A DNA stretch of 6,598 nucleotides, taken from NCBI GenBank assembly GCA_028694545.1, contig JAQVKV010000136.1, forward strand, positions 1 through 6,598. Direction: 5' to 3'. The DNA is from Zavarzinia sp. (GTDB lineage Bacteria; Pseudomonadota; Alphaproteobacteria; Zavarziniales; Zavarziniaceae). Below are positions 1-5,270 of the stretch, in pieces; position 1 is the first letter of the stretch; every line of letters starts with the position of its first letter. Made by a program: the position numbers and the translations under genes. The notes under the pieces are model-generated. The model saw only the letters and a list, made by a program, of their open reading frames with translations, made no database searches and was not told the origin of the DNA.

Positions 1-793
1 GGATCGAGAAGGCGACGTCGACGCCCGAGTTCGCGGCATCGGCGGCGGCCTTGGCCTGGAAGACGTCACCGTTCCAGGCGATCGCCAGGCAGATGTCGCC
101 GGTCGCCAGCTTGTCGATCATCGACGAACCTTCGAAGCGGGCAATGAAGGGACGCACGGCTTCCAGCACCGGCAGCGCCTTCTTCAGGACTTCCGGATCC
201 TTCGAATTCGGATCCTCGCCGAGATAGCGCAGCGCAGCCGGGATCACCTCGTCGGGCGCGTTCAGGAAGGCGACGCCGCAATCCTTGAACTTCGAGACCA
301 CTTCCGGATCGAACACCATCTTCCACGAGTCGAGCGGGGCGTCCGGCATGATCTCCTTGATCTTCTTCACATTGTAGCCGATCGCGGTCATGCCCCACAT
401 GTAGTCGACGGCATGGTCGTTGTTCGGGTCGAACAGGGCCATCTTCTCCATGATGGCCGGATCCATGTTGGAAATATTCGGCAGCTTGGCCTTGTCGAGG
501 GCCTGATAGGCGCCGGCCTTGATCTGGCGCTCGAGGAAGGCGCCCGAGGGGAAGACCACGTCATACCCGGAATTGCCGGCGAGGATCTTGGCCTCCAGCG
601 TGTCGTTGGAATCGAAGGTCGAATAGACGACCTTGATGCCCGTCGCCGCCTCGAAATCGGCCAGGGTGGTATCGTCGATATATTCTTCCCAGTTGTAGAC
701 GTTGACGACCTTGTCTTCCGCCTTCGCGACGCCGGCCAGCGCCAGAGTCGCCGCGAAGGTGGAAAAAAGACAGGACCTGAATGAGAAATGCAT
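1..793 (-). CDS. potF: Periplasmic putrescine/polyamine-binding protein, PotF type (C-terminus beyond left edge)
   Basis: This is the substrate-binding subunit of a polyamine ABC importer. It captures putrescine or a related polyamine in the periplasm and delivers it to the PotGHI membrane complex. Only the first 264 residues are in the window; E. coli PotF has about 370. Residues 1-25 form a Sec signal peptide (Arg6, hydrophobic stretch 9-23, AKA before the predicted cut at 25/26). The mature part follows PotF almost block by block: YNWEEYI (33-39), GIKVVYSTFDSN (52-63), FPSGAFLERQ (81-90), MWGMTAIGYNV (132-142), a CGVAFLNAPDE block (172-182), GDICLAIAW (232-240). By alignment from memory, the E. 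coli PotF ligand residues E185, W244 and D247 correspond to E182, W240 and D243 here. The PotF SD pair after the first Trp is EE here (36-37), so ligand preference may differ. The ATG at 793 is supported by GGAGG at 800-804. Partner genes are expected to the left. Confidence 0.95.
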   Translation of the reverse strand, partial: MHFSFRSCLFSTFAATLALAGVAKAEDKVVNVYNWEEYIDDTTLADFEAATGIKVVYSTFDSNDTLEAKILAGNSGYDVVFPSGAFLERQIKAGAYQALDKAKLPNISNMDPAIMEKMALFDPNNDHAVDYMWGMTAIGYNVKKIKEIMPDAPLDSWKMVFDPEVVSKFKDCGVAFLNAPDEVIPAALRYLGEDPNSKDPEVLKKALPVLEAVRPFIARFEGSSMIDKLATGDICLAIAWNGDVFQAKAAADAANSGVDVAFSI

Positions 794-799
794 CGCCGA

Positions 800-804
800 C
801 CTCC
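800..804 (-). promoter_or_regulatory. Ribosome binding site of potF
   Basis: The minus strand reads GGAGG ending seven bases before the ATG at 793. It is a near-consensus Shine-Dalgarno sequence and fixes the start that also gives a proper signal peptide. Confidence 0.85.
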
Positions 805-809
805 GCTTG

Positions 810-833
810 CGGGTCTGATTCCCGGCCGACCCG
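810..833 (-). other. Small inverted repeat in the potF leader
   Basis: CGGGTC and its exact complement GACCCG (810-815 and 828-833) can form a six-base-pair stem with a 12-base loop, ending a few bases upstream of the potF Shine-Dalgarno sequence. There is no T-run, so it is not a convincing intrinsic terminator for the gene before it. In GC-rich DNA a stem of this size can arise by chance. Confidence 0.25.
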
Positions 834-859
834 GCGCGCCCGCGCCGCATCGCACACGC

Positions 860-891
860 AAAATAGAACCGTGATCCGCGCCGTCGGTCAA
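860..891 (-). promoter_or_regulatory. Candidate promoter for potF
   Basis: On the minus strand, TTGACC at 886-891 matches the -35 consensus at five of six positions. The -10 element is uncertain: TTCTAT at 863-868 lies at the ideal 17-base spacing but matches weakly, and TATTTT at 860-865 matches better but at 20 bases. Either choice leaves a leader of roughly 60 bases before the potF ATG. The site lies in the 140-base gap after the 4,6-dehydratase gene and suggests potF is transcribed independently of it. Confidence 0.4.
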
Positions 892-933
892 CACAACACC
901 CAGCGTGGCGCACGACGCAACCAAGCCGACCGC

Positions 934-1890
934 TCAGAAAATGTGCGTGTACCGCTGCGCGTTGTCCCGATACCAGGCGGCGATCGCCGGAATTTCATCC
1001 TTCAGGTGCAGGCGCTGTCGCCAGCCGAGGGCAAGCAGGCGGTCGCAGACGATCGAATAGCGATAGTCATTGAAGGGCCGGTCCTGAATGAAAGTGGTAT
1101 TGGCCTCGCCATCGATGCCGAATGCTTCGGCGATCAGGTCACGCACCTCGAGATTGCTGTATTCGTCCTCGGAGGCGACGTTGTAGATGGTACCGACCGC
1201 CCCCTTCTCCAGGATCGTGATCATCGCCCGCGCGAAATCAGCCGCCGACAGATAATAACGAAGGTTCTGGCCCGTGCCGTGGAGGGTAAATTGCCGTCCG
1301 AGAAAGGCCAGCATACAGAACCGCGGAATGATCTTCTCGGGGAACTGGCGGATACCGAACATGTTGTTCGCCCGCACGGTGATGATCGGCAGCTTGAAAC
1401 TGTAGAGGTAGCCGTTCACCACCATTTCCGCAGCCGCCTTGGACGCCGAATAGGGGTTGGTGGGATTGAGGCTGTCGGCCTCAGTGTGCGAGCCGTCGCG
1501 CGTCTCGCCGAAAACTTCGTCGGTCGAGACGTGGATGATGCGCCCAACGCCGTTCAGACGGCACGCCTCGAGCAGCGTATGGGTGCCGAGCGTGTTCGAG
1601 CGCGTGAACAAGATCGAGTTGCCGAAGGAATTATCCACGTGGCTTTCGGCTGCGAGATGCATGACGACGTCGACCCCGACGGTGATCTCCATGCATTTCT
1701 CGAAATCGCACAGATCGCCCACGACCAGCCAGCGCCGGCCTCGCACCAGCAGATGCGCGATATTCTCATAGTCGGCGGCATAGGTCATCTTGTCGAAGAC
1801 AACGATCTCCGCCCGCGGATATTCCGCGGCGACCGCCTCGGCGACGTGCGAGCCGATGAACCCGGCCCCCCCCGTGATCAGGATCCGCAT
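934..1890 (-). CDS. NDP-glucose 4,6-dehydratase, RmlB/RHM-like extended SDR
   Basis: This cytoplasmic enzyme is predicted to convert a nucleotide-linked glucose (dTDP- or UDP-glucose) to the 4-keto-6-deoxy sugar with bound NAD, the first committed step to 6-deoxyhexoses. The 318-residue protein has the NAD-binding motif TGGAGFIGSH (6-15), Asp33 after the second strand for the NAD ribose, the HLAAESHVD block (78-86), the catalytic triad region STDEVFGE with Thr123-Asp124-Glu125, and YSASK with Tyr147 and Lys151. Substrate-side motifs are NNMFG and QFPEKIIPRF (175-191) and RPFNDYRY (271-278). HVDNSFGNS followed by an FT..N..GTH.LLEAC pattern, and RPFND instead of the bacterial RPGHD, recall eukaryotic RHM-type UDP-glucose 4,6-dehydratases more than classical RmlB. 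The usual RDWLYVED is RYYLSAAD here (211-218). The ATG at 1890 starts directly at the Rossmann fold; in-frame codons upstream lie inside the preceding gene. It overlaps the upstream SDR gene by 13 bases, implying translational coupling. Substrate nucleotide is not settled. Confidence 0.9.
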   Translation of the reverse strand: MRILITGGAGFIGSHVAEAVAAEYPRAEIVVFDKMTYAADYENIAHLLVRGRRWLVVGDLCDFEKCMEITVGVDVVMHLAAESHVDNSFGNSILFTRSNTLGTHTLLEACRLNGVGRIIHVSTDEVFGETRDGSHTEADSLNPTNPYSASKAAAEMVVNGYLYSFKLPIITVRANNMFGIRQFPEKIIPRFCMLAFLGRQFTLHGTGQNLRYYLSAADFARAMITILEKGAVGTIYNVASEDEYSNLEVRDLIAEAFGIDGEANTTFIQDRPFNDYRYSIVCDRLLALGWRQRLHLKDEIPAIAAWYRDNAQRYTHIF

Positions 1891-2687
1891 TCTTCCGCCA
1901 ACCGCCTCCCGATACCCAGGCACTGGTCCCGCACTCCGGTCCGCCACGCCAAGGGCCCACAAACCTCGGTCAGTCGAGCGAGGTCCATGGCAAATGCATC
2001 GCGTTCCTCGGGCGAGATCACCACGAGATCACCCCGCCCGAATCCCTCGATCAGCCACAGGGCGACGCGCCCGATCGCCAGCGCCTCGCCCCGCCCCAGA
2101 TTGAACACGCCCCGCGGCTTCGCCGCGACCACCCGCCACAGCAGGGCTGCGCAATCCTCGACCGCGATGAAATCGCGGTCGACAAAGGGATTGACGTCCA
2201 GGGTGATGCGCCCCTCGTCACGAAGCGTCTGAAGCGCGCGGCCGAAGAACGTGTGGCGCCCAGGCTCGAAGCCGAAGACGTTGGAGACCCGCAGGATACT
2301 GCAGGCATCGCCCAGGGCGCGGCGCACACGCGCCTCGCTTTCCGCCTTGTTGCGGCCGTAGGTATCGGCGGGCCGCAAGGCATCGTCCTCGCGATAGGCG
2401 GCCCCCGTGCCGGGCCCATAGGCCCGGCGCGAACTCACCATCACGAAATGGCAGGGGCGACCGGCGCAGGCCTCGGCGACATGTCCGTCGAAATCCCGCT
2501 CGGGCACGTAGATTTCGCCGCGCATCCGGGGATCGAAGGCGAAGTTGATCACGACGTCGAAGGCGCCGAGATCGAATTCGGTCCAGGTGAAGCGGTCCGC
2601 CACCGTGATCGCCGCGTCCGCCGGCGCCTGACCAAGAAAGGCCCGGCAGATAAAGCTCGACGGGCTGATGACCAGAATTCTGCTCAA
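1878..2687 (-). CDS. NAD-dependent epimerase/dehydratase-like SDR with degraded glycine motif
   Basis: This 269-residue protein has the layout of an extended SDR sugar-nucleotide epimerase/reductase. Visible features are a DVVINFAFDP strand (44-53), the catalytic-type VMVSSRRAYG (82-91), YGRNK with Tyr110 and Lys114, ILRVSNVFG (131-139), RDFIAVEDCA (171-180) and GVFNLGRGE (193-201). At the N-terminus ILVISPSSFICRAFL (4-18) aligns with the usual ILVTGATGFIGRAL, but the three glycines of GxxGxxG are Ser8, Ser11 and Cys14, so cofactor binding may be altered. The start is taken as TTG at 2687: it begins right at the first Rossmann strand and has AGGGA four bases upstream. The next in-frame ATG upstream (2771) would add 28 residues without SDR character and has no ribosome binding site. 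It is the first gene of a two-gene unit with the 4,6-dehydratase, so it may process the 4-keto-6-deoxy product. The exact reaction is not identifiable from sequence alone. Confidence 0.82.
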   Translation of the reverse strand: MSRILVISPSSFICRAFLGQAPADAAITVADRFTWTEFDLGAFDVVINFAFDPRMRGEIYVPERDFDGHVAEACAGRPCHFVMVSSRRAYGPGTGAAYREDDALRPADTYGRNKAESEARVRRALGDACSILRVSNVFGFEPGRHTFFGRALQTLRDEGRITLDVNPFVDRDFIAVEDCAALLWRVVAAKPRGVFNLGRGEALAIGRVALWLIEGFGRGDLVVISPEERDAFAMDLARLTEVCGPLAWRTGVRDQCLGIGRRLAEECGS

Positions 2688-2763
2688 GATATCCCTGCTC
2701 GAAATGCCAAGGGCCTGCCAACGCGGGGGACCGCCGGAACGGGCGCCGCAATGAATGCCTCCC

Positions 2764-2791
2764 GTTATCATGGACGATGGGGGAATGCGAA
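2764..2791 (-). promoter_or_regulatory. Candidate promoter for the two SDR genes
   Basis: On the minus strand, TTCGCA (2786-2791) and GATAAC (2764-2769) are separated by 16 bases, and each matches four of six consensus positions for a sigma-70-type promoter. It would give a leader of about 70 bases before the TTG start at 2687. The call rests on position in the divergent gap plus a weak match. Confidence 0.3.
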
Positions 2792-2840
2792 TTTTTCCCG
2801 CCCGGCGTCGCCGGATCGGGGACAGAAGAGCCCGGCGGCC

Positions 2841-2870
2841 TTGACAGGGTTTCCGCACTCGTGCCAATCG
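2841..2870 (+). promoter_or_regulatory. Candidate promoter for the FkbM-GT8 gene unit
   Basis: A perfect TTGACA -35 hexamer lies at 2841-2846. The matching -10 region around 2864-2870 (CCAATCG) is poor, as is common in alphaproteobacterial promoters. Transcription would begin near 2876, so the FkbM start at 2932 would have a leader of about 55 bases. A 9-base direct repeat, GCCGGATCG, flanks this element (2810-2818 allowing one base uncertainty in phase, and 2877-2885), but nothing further supports it as an operator. Confidence 0.4.
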
Positions 2871-2931
2871 ATCCTTGCCGGATCGCATGGCCCCGACCCG
2901 AGACGGTCCCCTTTCGAGACATGTGGGCAAG

Positions 2932-3642
2932 ATGAAGCGCAGCCGGCTCAATCAATTGAAATTCGACCTCAAGGTGGCTTGGCGCCTGCGCATCCGTCCG
3001 ACCGTCGTGACGGTCGACGGCTTGCGCCTCTGGTCGGACCGCAAGGTTGTCGGCAAGACCGTGGCCAAGTCGCTCTATCGCGAAGTCCACGAGTGGCCCG
3101 AGCGACGGCTGGCCGCCCGCCACCTGCGTCCCGGGGACCGGACCCTGGAGATCGGTGCCGGCATCGGCCTCGTCAGCCTGTTCTGCGCGCGGATCTGCGG
3201 CCCCGGCAACCTGCGCAGCTACGAAGCCAATCCGCGCCTCGAACCGATCATCCGGCATAATTTTGAACTGAACGGCATGGTGGCCGACCTGCGCGTCGCT
3301 GCGGTGGCGCCGGAAGCGGGTGAGACCACCTTCTATTTCGACGAGGACATCTATGCTTCGGGCATGGTGGACAGCGCCGTCGGACGCGCCAGTACCGTGC
3401 ATTGCGATGCTTTCCGCGACGTGCTGGCGGAATTCCGGCCCAATGTCCTCGTCATGGCTGTCGAGGGGGCGGAAGTGGACATCCTGCCCGCAGGTGATCT
3501 TTCTGGGGTGGAGCGCATCATCCTCGAACTGCACCCGAAGATCGTGGGGCAGGAGCGGATCGATGGATTGATCGCCCATCTCGCCGCCCTTGGCCTGACC
3601 GAGCGGGAGAGCATCGGCGATTCGGCGATATTCGCGCGTTAG
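2932..3642 (+). CDS. FkbM-family SAM-dependent methyltransferase
   Basis: This is predicted to transfer a methyl group from S-adenosylmethionine to a hydroxyl, most likely on a sugar of the glycan made by neighbouring genes. FkbM-type enzymes are common in polysaccharide and natural-product loci. The 236-residue protein has the SAM-binding loop LEIGAGIGLVS (72-82), the acidic residue after strand two in YEANPRLEPIIRHNFELNG (Glu98; 97-115), and the FkbM signature region VMAVEGAEVDIL (174-185) followed by IILELHP (196-202). The family usually has KIDVEGAE in the signature; here the Asp is Ala176. The N-terminal 40 residues are basic (MKRSRLNQLK...). The ATG at 2932 is chosen because it fits a promoter at 2841; an in-frame ATG at 2887 would add 15 residues, and neither has a strong ribosome binding site. 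It is the first plus-strand gene after the divergent region, with a 95-base gap to the next. Confidence 0.88.
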   Translation: MKRSRLNQLKFDLKVAWRLRIRPTVVTVDGLRLWSDRKVVGKTVAKSLYREVHEWPERRLAARHLRPGDRTLEIGAGIGLVSLFCARICGPGNLRSYEANPRLEPIIRHNFELNGMVADLRVAAVAPEAGETTFYFDEDIYASGMVDSAVGRASTVHCDAFRDVLAEFRPNVLVMAVEGAEVDILPAGDLSGVERIILELHPKIVGQERIDGLIAHLAALGLTERESIGDSAIFAR

Positions 3643-3697
3643 GACTTCTCCGGGCAAGATGGCGTCGACTCGCCCACCGAAGATGCACCAGGACCAT

Positions 3698-3714
3698 GCC
3701 CTGGGGGACAGGGC
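3698..3714 (+). other. Small hairpin between FkbM and the next gene
   Basis: GCCCTG and CAGGGC (3698-3703, 3709-3714) form a perfect six-base-pair stem with a five-base loop in the 95-base gap between two plus-strand genes. No T-run follows, so it is not a standard intrinsic terminator. It could stabilise or attenuate the message, or be chance in GC-rich sequence. Confidence 0.3.
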
Positions 3715-3737
3715 GGCGCGGGACGTGGACAGCAACC

Positions 3738-4139
3738 ATGGGCTTCGATCACAACACCACCGAATTCGTCCTCCACTGCCGGGACCAGGGTGTCGACTTC
3801 GCCGAGACCCTGACCCTCTGTCACCAGAATCCGCGCCTCGGCCGTGACGAACCGGCGGCATCGCTCGACCGGGTGGGGCGGAATGGCATTCCGGTCGACA
3901 CCCTCCATGCCGATTACGTGGAATCGCTGTTGCGCCATCTCGACGCCGTCCATATCGCTTCCCTCGACGACGCCTGGCCGCGGCAGGCTGAACATGCGCA
4001 ACTCGAATGGCAGGGCCGGAAAACCGGGGGCAAGGCCCGGCGCATGCCACCCCCGCCGCGGCGCGCGGCGGATGCGCCGGGCATCGAGCCTTCCCTGGAA
4101 TACGGTCCCAAATTCACCTTCTTCAAGCCCTTCGGGTGA
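3738..4139 (+). pseudogene. Probable truncated methyltransferase-like gene (remnant or short protein)
   Basis: The reading frame gives 133 residues. The first 80 (MGFDHNTTEF..., GVDFAETLTL at 18-27, YVESLLRHLDAVHIASLDDA at 60-79) resemble, from memory, the N-terminus of a family of SAM-dependent methyltransferase-like proteins in alphaproteobacterial glycan loci. That family starts with MGFD.NTT.FLL...GV.F..T.TLGRQ and later has a Y.E..L..LGA..V.SLDAS segment. At the point where the family goes on into its catalytic domain, this protein changes to a low-complexity Arg/Pro/Gly-rich stretch (about 92-118) and then ends with a more protein-like SLEYGPKFTFFKPFG (119-133). I could not find the missing domain in the other two forward frames, so an internal deletion fits better than a simple frameshift. 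The ATG at 3738 lies where the similarity begins. The GT8 gene follows after 27 bases. It could instead be a functional short protein of unknown role. Confidence 0.5.
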
Positions 4140-4166
4140 CGGTCCCGCCGGGCACAGGATCAGGTC

Positions 4167-5270
4167 ATGAAGAATGTCATCTACTGGGTGGCCGACCGCC
4201 GGTTCCTGGCGCTGGCGATCGGCAACGCCCGGCGCGTGGCGCCGACCGTGCGCCCTGGTACCACCCTGCATATCTTCTACGAGGACGAGAACGCCCAGGC
4301 CTTCGAGACCGACGGGATCAAGGTCCATGCCAACGCCTTGCGCCCCTTTCTCGGAGACGACCTGCCGGCCTACGGCTGGCCCAGGATTGTCTGGGGCCAC
4401 CTCTTCGCGCTGCACCAGTTCGATGCGGACGTCGAGCGCGTCCTCTATCTCGATTCCGACGCCTTCCCGACCCGTCCGATAAACGCGATCTTCGATGTCG
4501 ATCTCGAGGGCAAGGATATCGCGGCCGTCGCCGACGCCGGCTTCATCCACCCCGACCTTGGCTATGCCAAGACCGATTTCGAGGAACACGGGCGCAAGGC
4601 GGGGGTCGATTGCGGCCATTATTTCAACGCCGGGATGGTGATGTTCGACCGTGCCGCCGCCGCCCGGATCGACTTCATCAGGGAAGTATCGGATTACATC
4701 CGCGTCTATGGCCCGAATGCCACCTACAGCAACCAGGACTTCCTGAACCATCTCTTCCGGGGCCACTGGCAGGAACTGTCACCACGCTGGAACTTCCAGG
4801 CGGGCGCCCTGCTCGGCTACGGCTTCGAGCATGTGGTCCGGCCGAACATCATCCATTTCACCGACAGCCACCGGCCATGGCATGGCAAGAGCTTCATCCA
4901 CGACCCCGTACATGCCCGCCGCGCACTCGCCCTGATCGACAATGAGTTCAGGGCAGAGTTCGGCCTGCGGCCACGGAATGCCTCCGTTCTCGGCGACCTC
5001 GGGAAAGACCTCATCGCCGCCCGAAACGGCCTGATGGTGGCGCTTGGCATCCGCTATCGCCGCGTCCAGCGCCAGTGGGACATGTGGCACCAGCGGCGTG
5101 ACATCTGCTGGGACTATCTCGAAACGGCACTGCGGGACGGCCGCTTCGCCGACGTCCGCCAGGGCATATCGCGCTTCGATGTTTCCACGATCCCCGAAAA
5201 GCGCCGGATCGAGCCGCGCTGGCACCGCACCGGCTATACTGTGCCGAGCGCGCTGGAATACGAGCTATGA
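4167..5270 (+). CDS. GT8-type glycosyltransferase
   Basis: This is predicted to be a retaining, metal-dependent glycosyltransferase that transfers a hexose from a nucleotide sugar to a glycan acceptor on the cytoplasmic face. The 367-residue protein carries the GT-A metal-binding DxD motif in VLYLDSDAF (92-100; Asp96 and Asp98), the GT8 block YFNAGMVMFD (152-161), SNQDFLNHLF (188-197) and WNFQAG (208-213). The late IIHFTDSHRPWHGK block (228-241) supplies the second metal-binding His230 and matches the GT8 HF.G..KPW region, with Asp233 where Gly is usual. Residues 255-367 extend beyond the catalytic core and are rich in Arg and Trp (RYRRVQRQWDMWHQRRD at 296-312), which might serve membrane or partner binding. 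The ATG at 4167 is preceded by AGGATCAGG. It is the last plus-strand gene of the unit and overlaps the converging GT4 gene by six bases. Donor and acceptor are unknown. Confidence 0.88.
   Translation: MKNVIYWVADRRFLALAIGNARRVAPTVRPGTTLHIFYEDENAQAFETDGIKVHANALRPFLGDDLPAYGWPRIVWGHLFALHQFDADVERVLYLDSDAFPTRPINAIFDVDLEGKDIAAVADAGFIHPDLGYAKTDFEEHGRKAGVDCGHYFNAGMVMFDRAAAARIDFIREVSDYIRVYGPNATYSNQDFLNHLFRGHWQELSPRWNFQAGALLGYGFEHVVRPNIIHFTDSHRPWHGKSFIHDPVHARRALALIDNEFRAEFGLRPRNASVLGDLGKDLIAARNGLMVALGIRYRRVQRQWDMWHQRRDICWDYLETALRDGRFADVRQGISRFDVSTIPEKRRIEPRWHRTGYTVPSALEYEL

Larger units (their letters stand above)
2688..2931. promoter_or_regulatory. Divergent intergenic region between the SDR pair and the FkbM unit
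   Basis: This 244-base stretch separates two divergently transcribed gene units. No convincing small gene is visible in it: reading frames crossing it lack ribosome binding sites and family similarity. It holds the two candidate promoters listed separately and an AT-richer patch (AATTTTT at 2790-2796) that stands out from the GC-rich surroundings. Shared regulation of both units from here is plausible but not demonstrated. Confidence 0.6.

Noticed and set aside
195..215. Near-palindrome with two GGATCC sites around TTCGAA in potF
   Set aside because: It encodes EDPNSKDPE, matching the conserved KDPNS region of PotF, so the repeat follows from protein sequence and codon choice.
781..2232. Long plus-strand open frame (483 residues) opposite the two SDR genes
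   Set aside because: It is antisense to two genes with intact SDR motifs and has no family similarity; it is a by-product of codon bias.
3696..3737. Upstream ATG at 3696 as start of the truncated methyltransferase-like gene
   Set aside because: The 14 extra residues overlap the hairpin at 3698-3714 and are not family-like; the similarity starts exactly at the ATG at 3738.
2218..4050. Long minus-strand open frame (610 residues) across the intergenic region and FkbM
   Set aside because: It spans the divergent promoter region, runs antisense to FkbM and has a low-complexity, Arg-rich translation.
3639..4766. Long minus-strand open frame (375 residues) opposite the truncated gene and GT8
   Set aside because: It is antisense to GT8, whose motifs are clear, has Gly/Val/Glu-rich composition typical of reverse-strand frames in GC-rich genes, and shows no recognisable domain.
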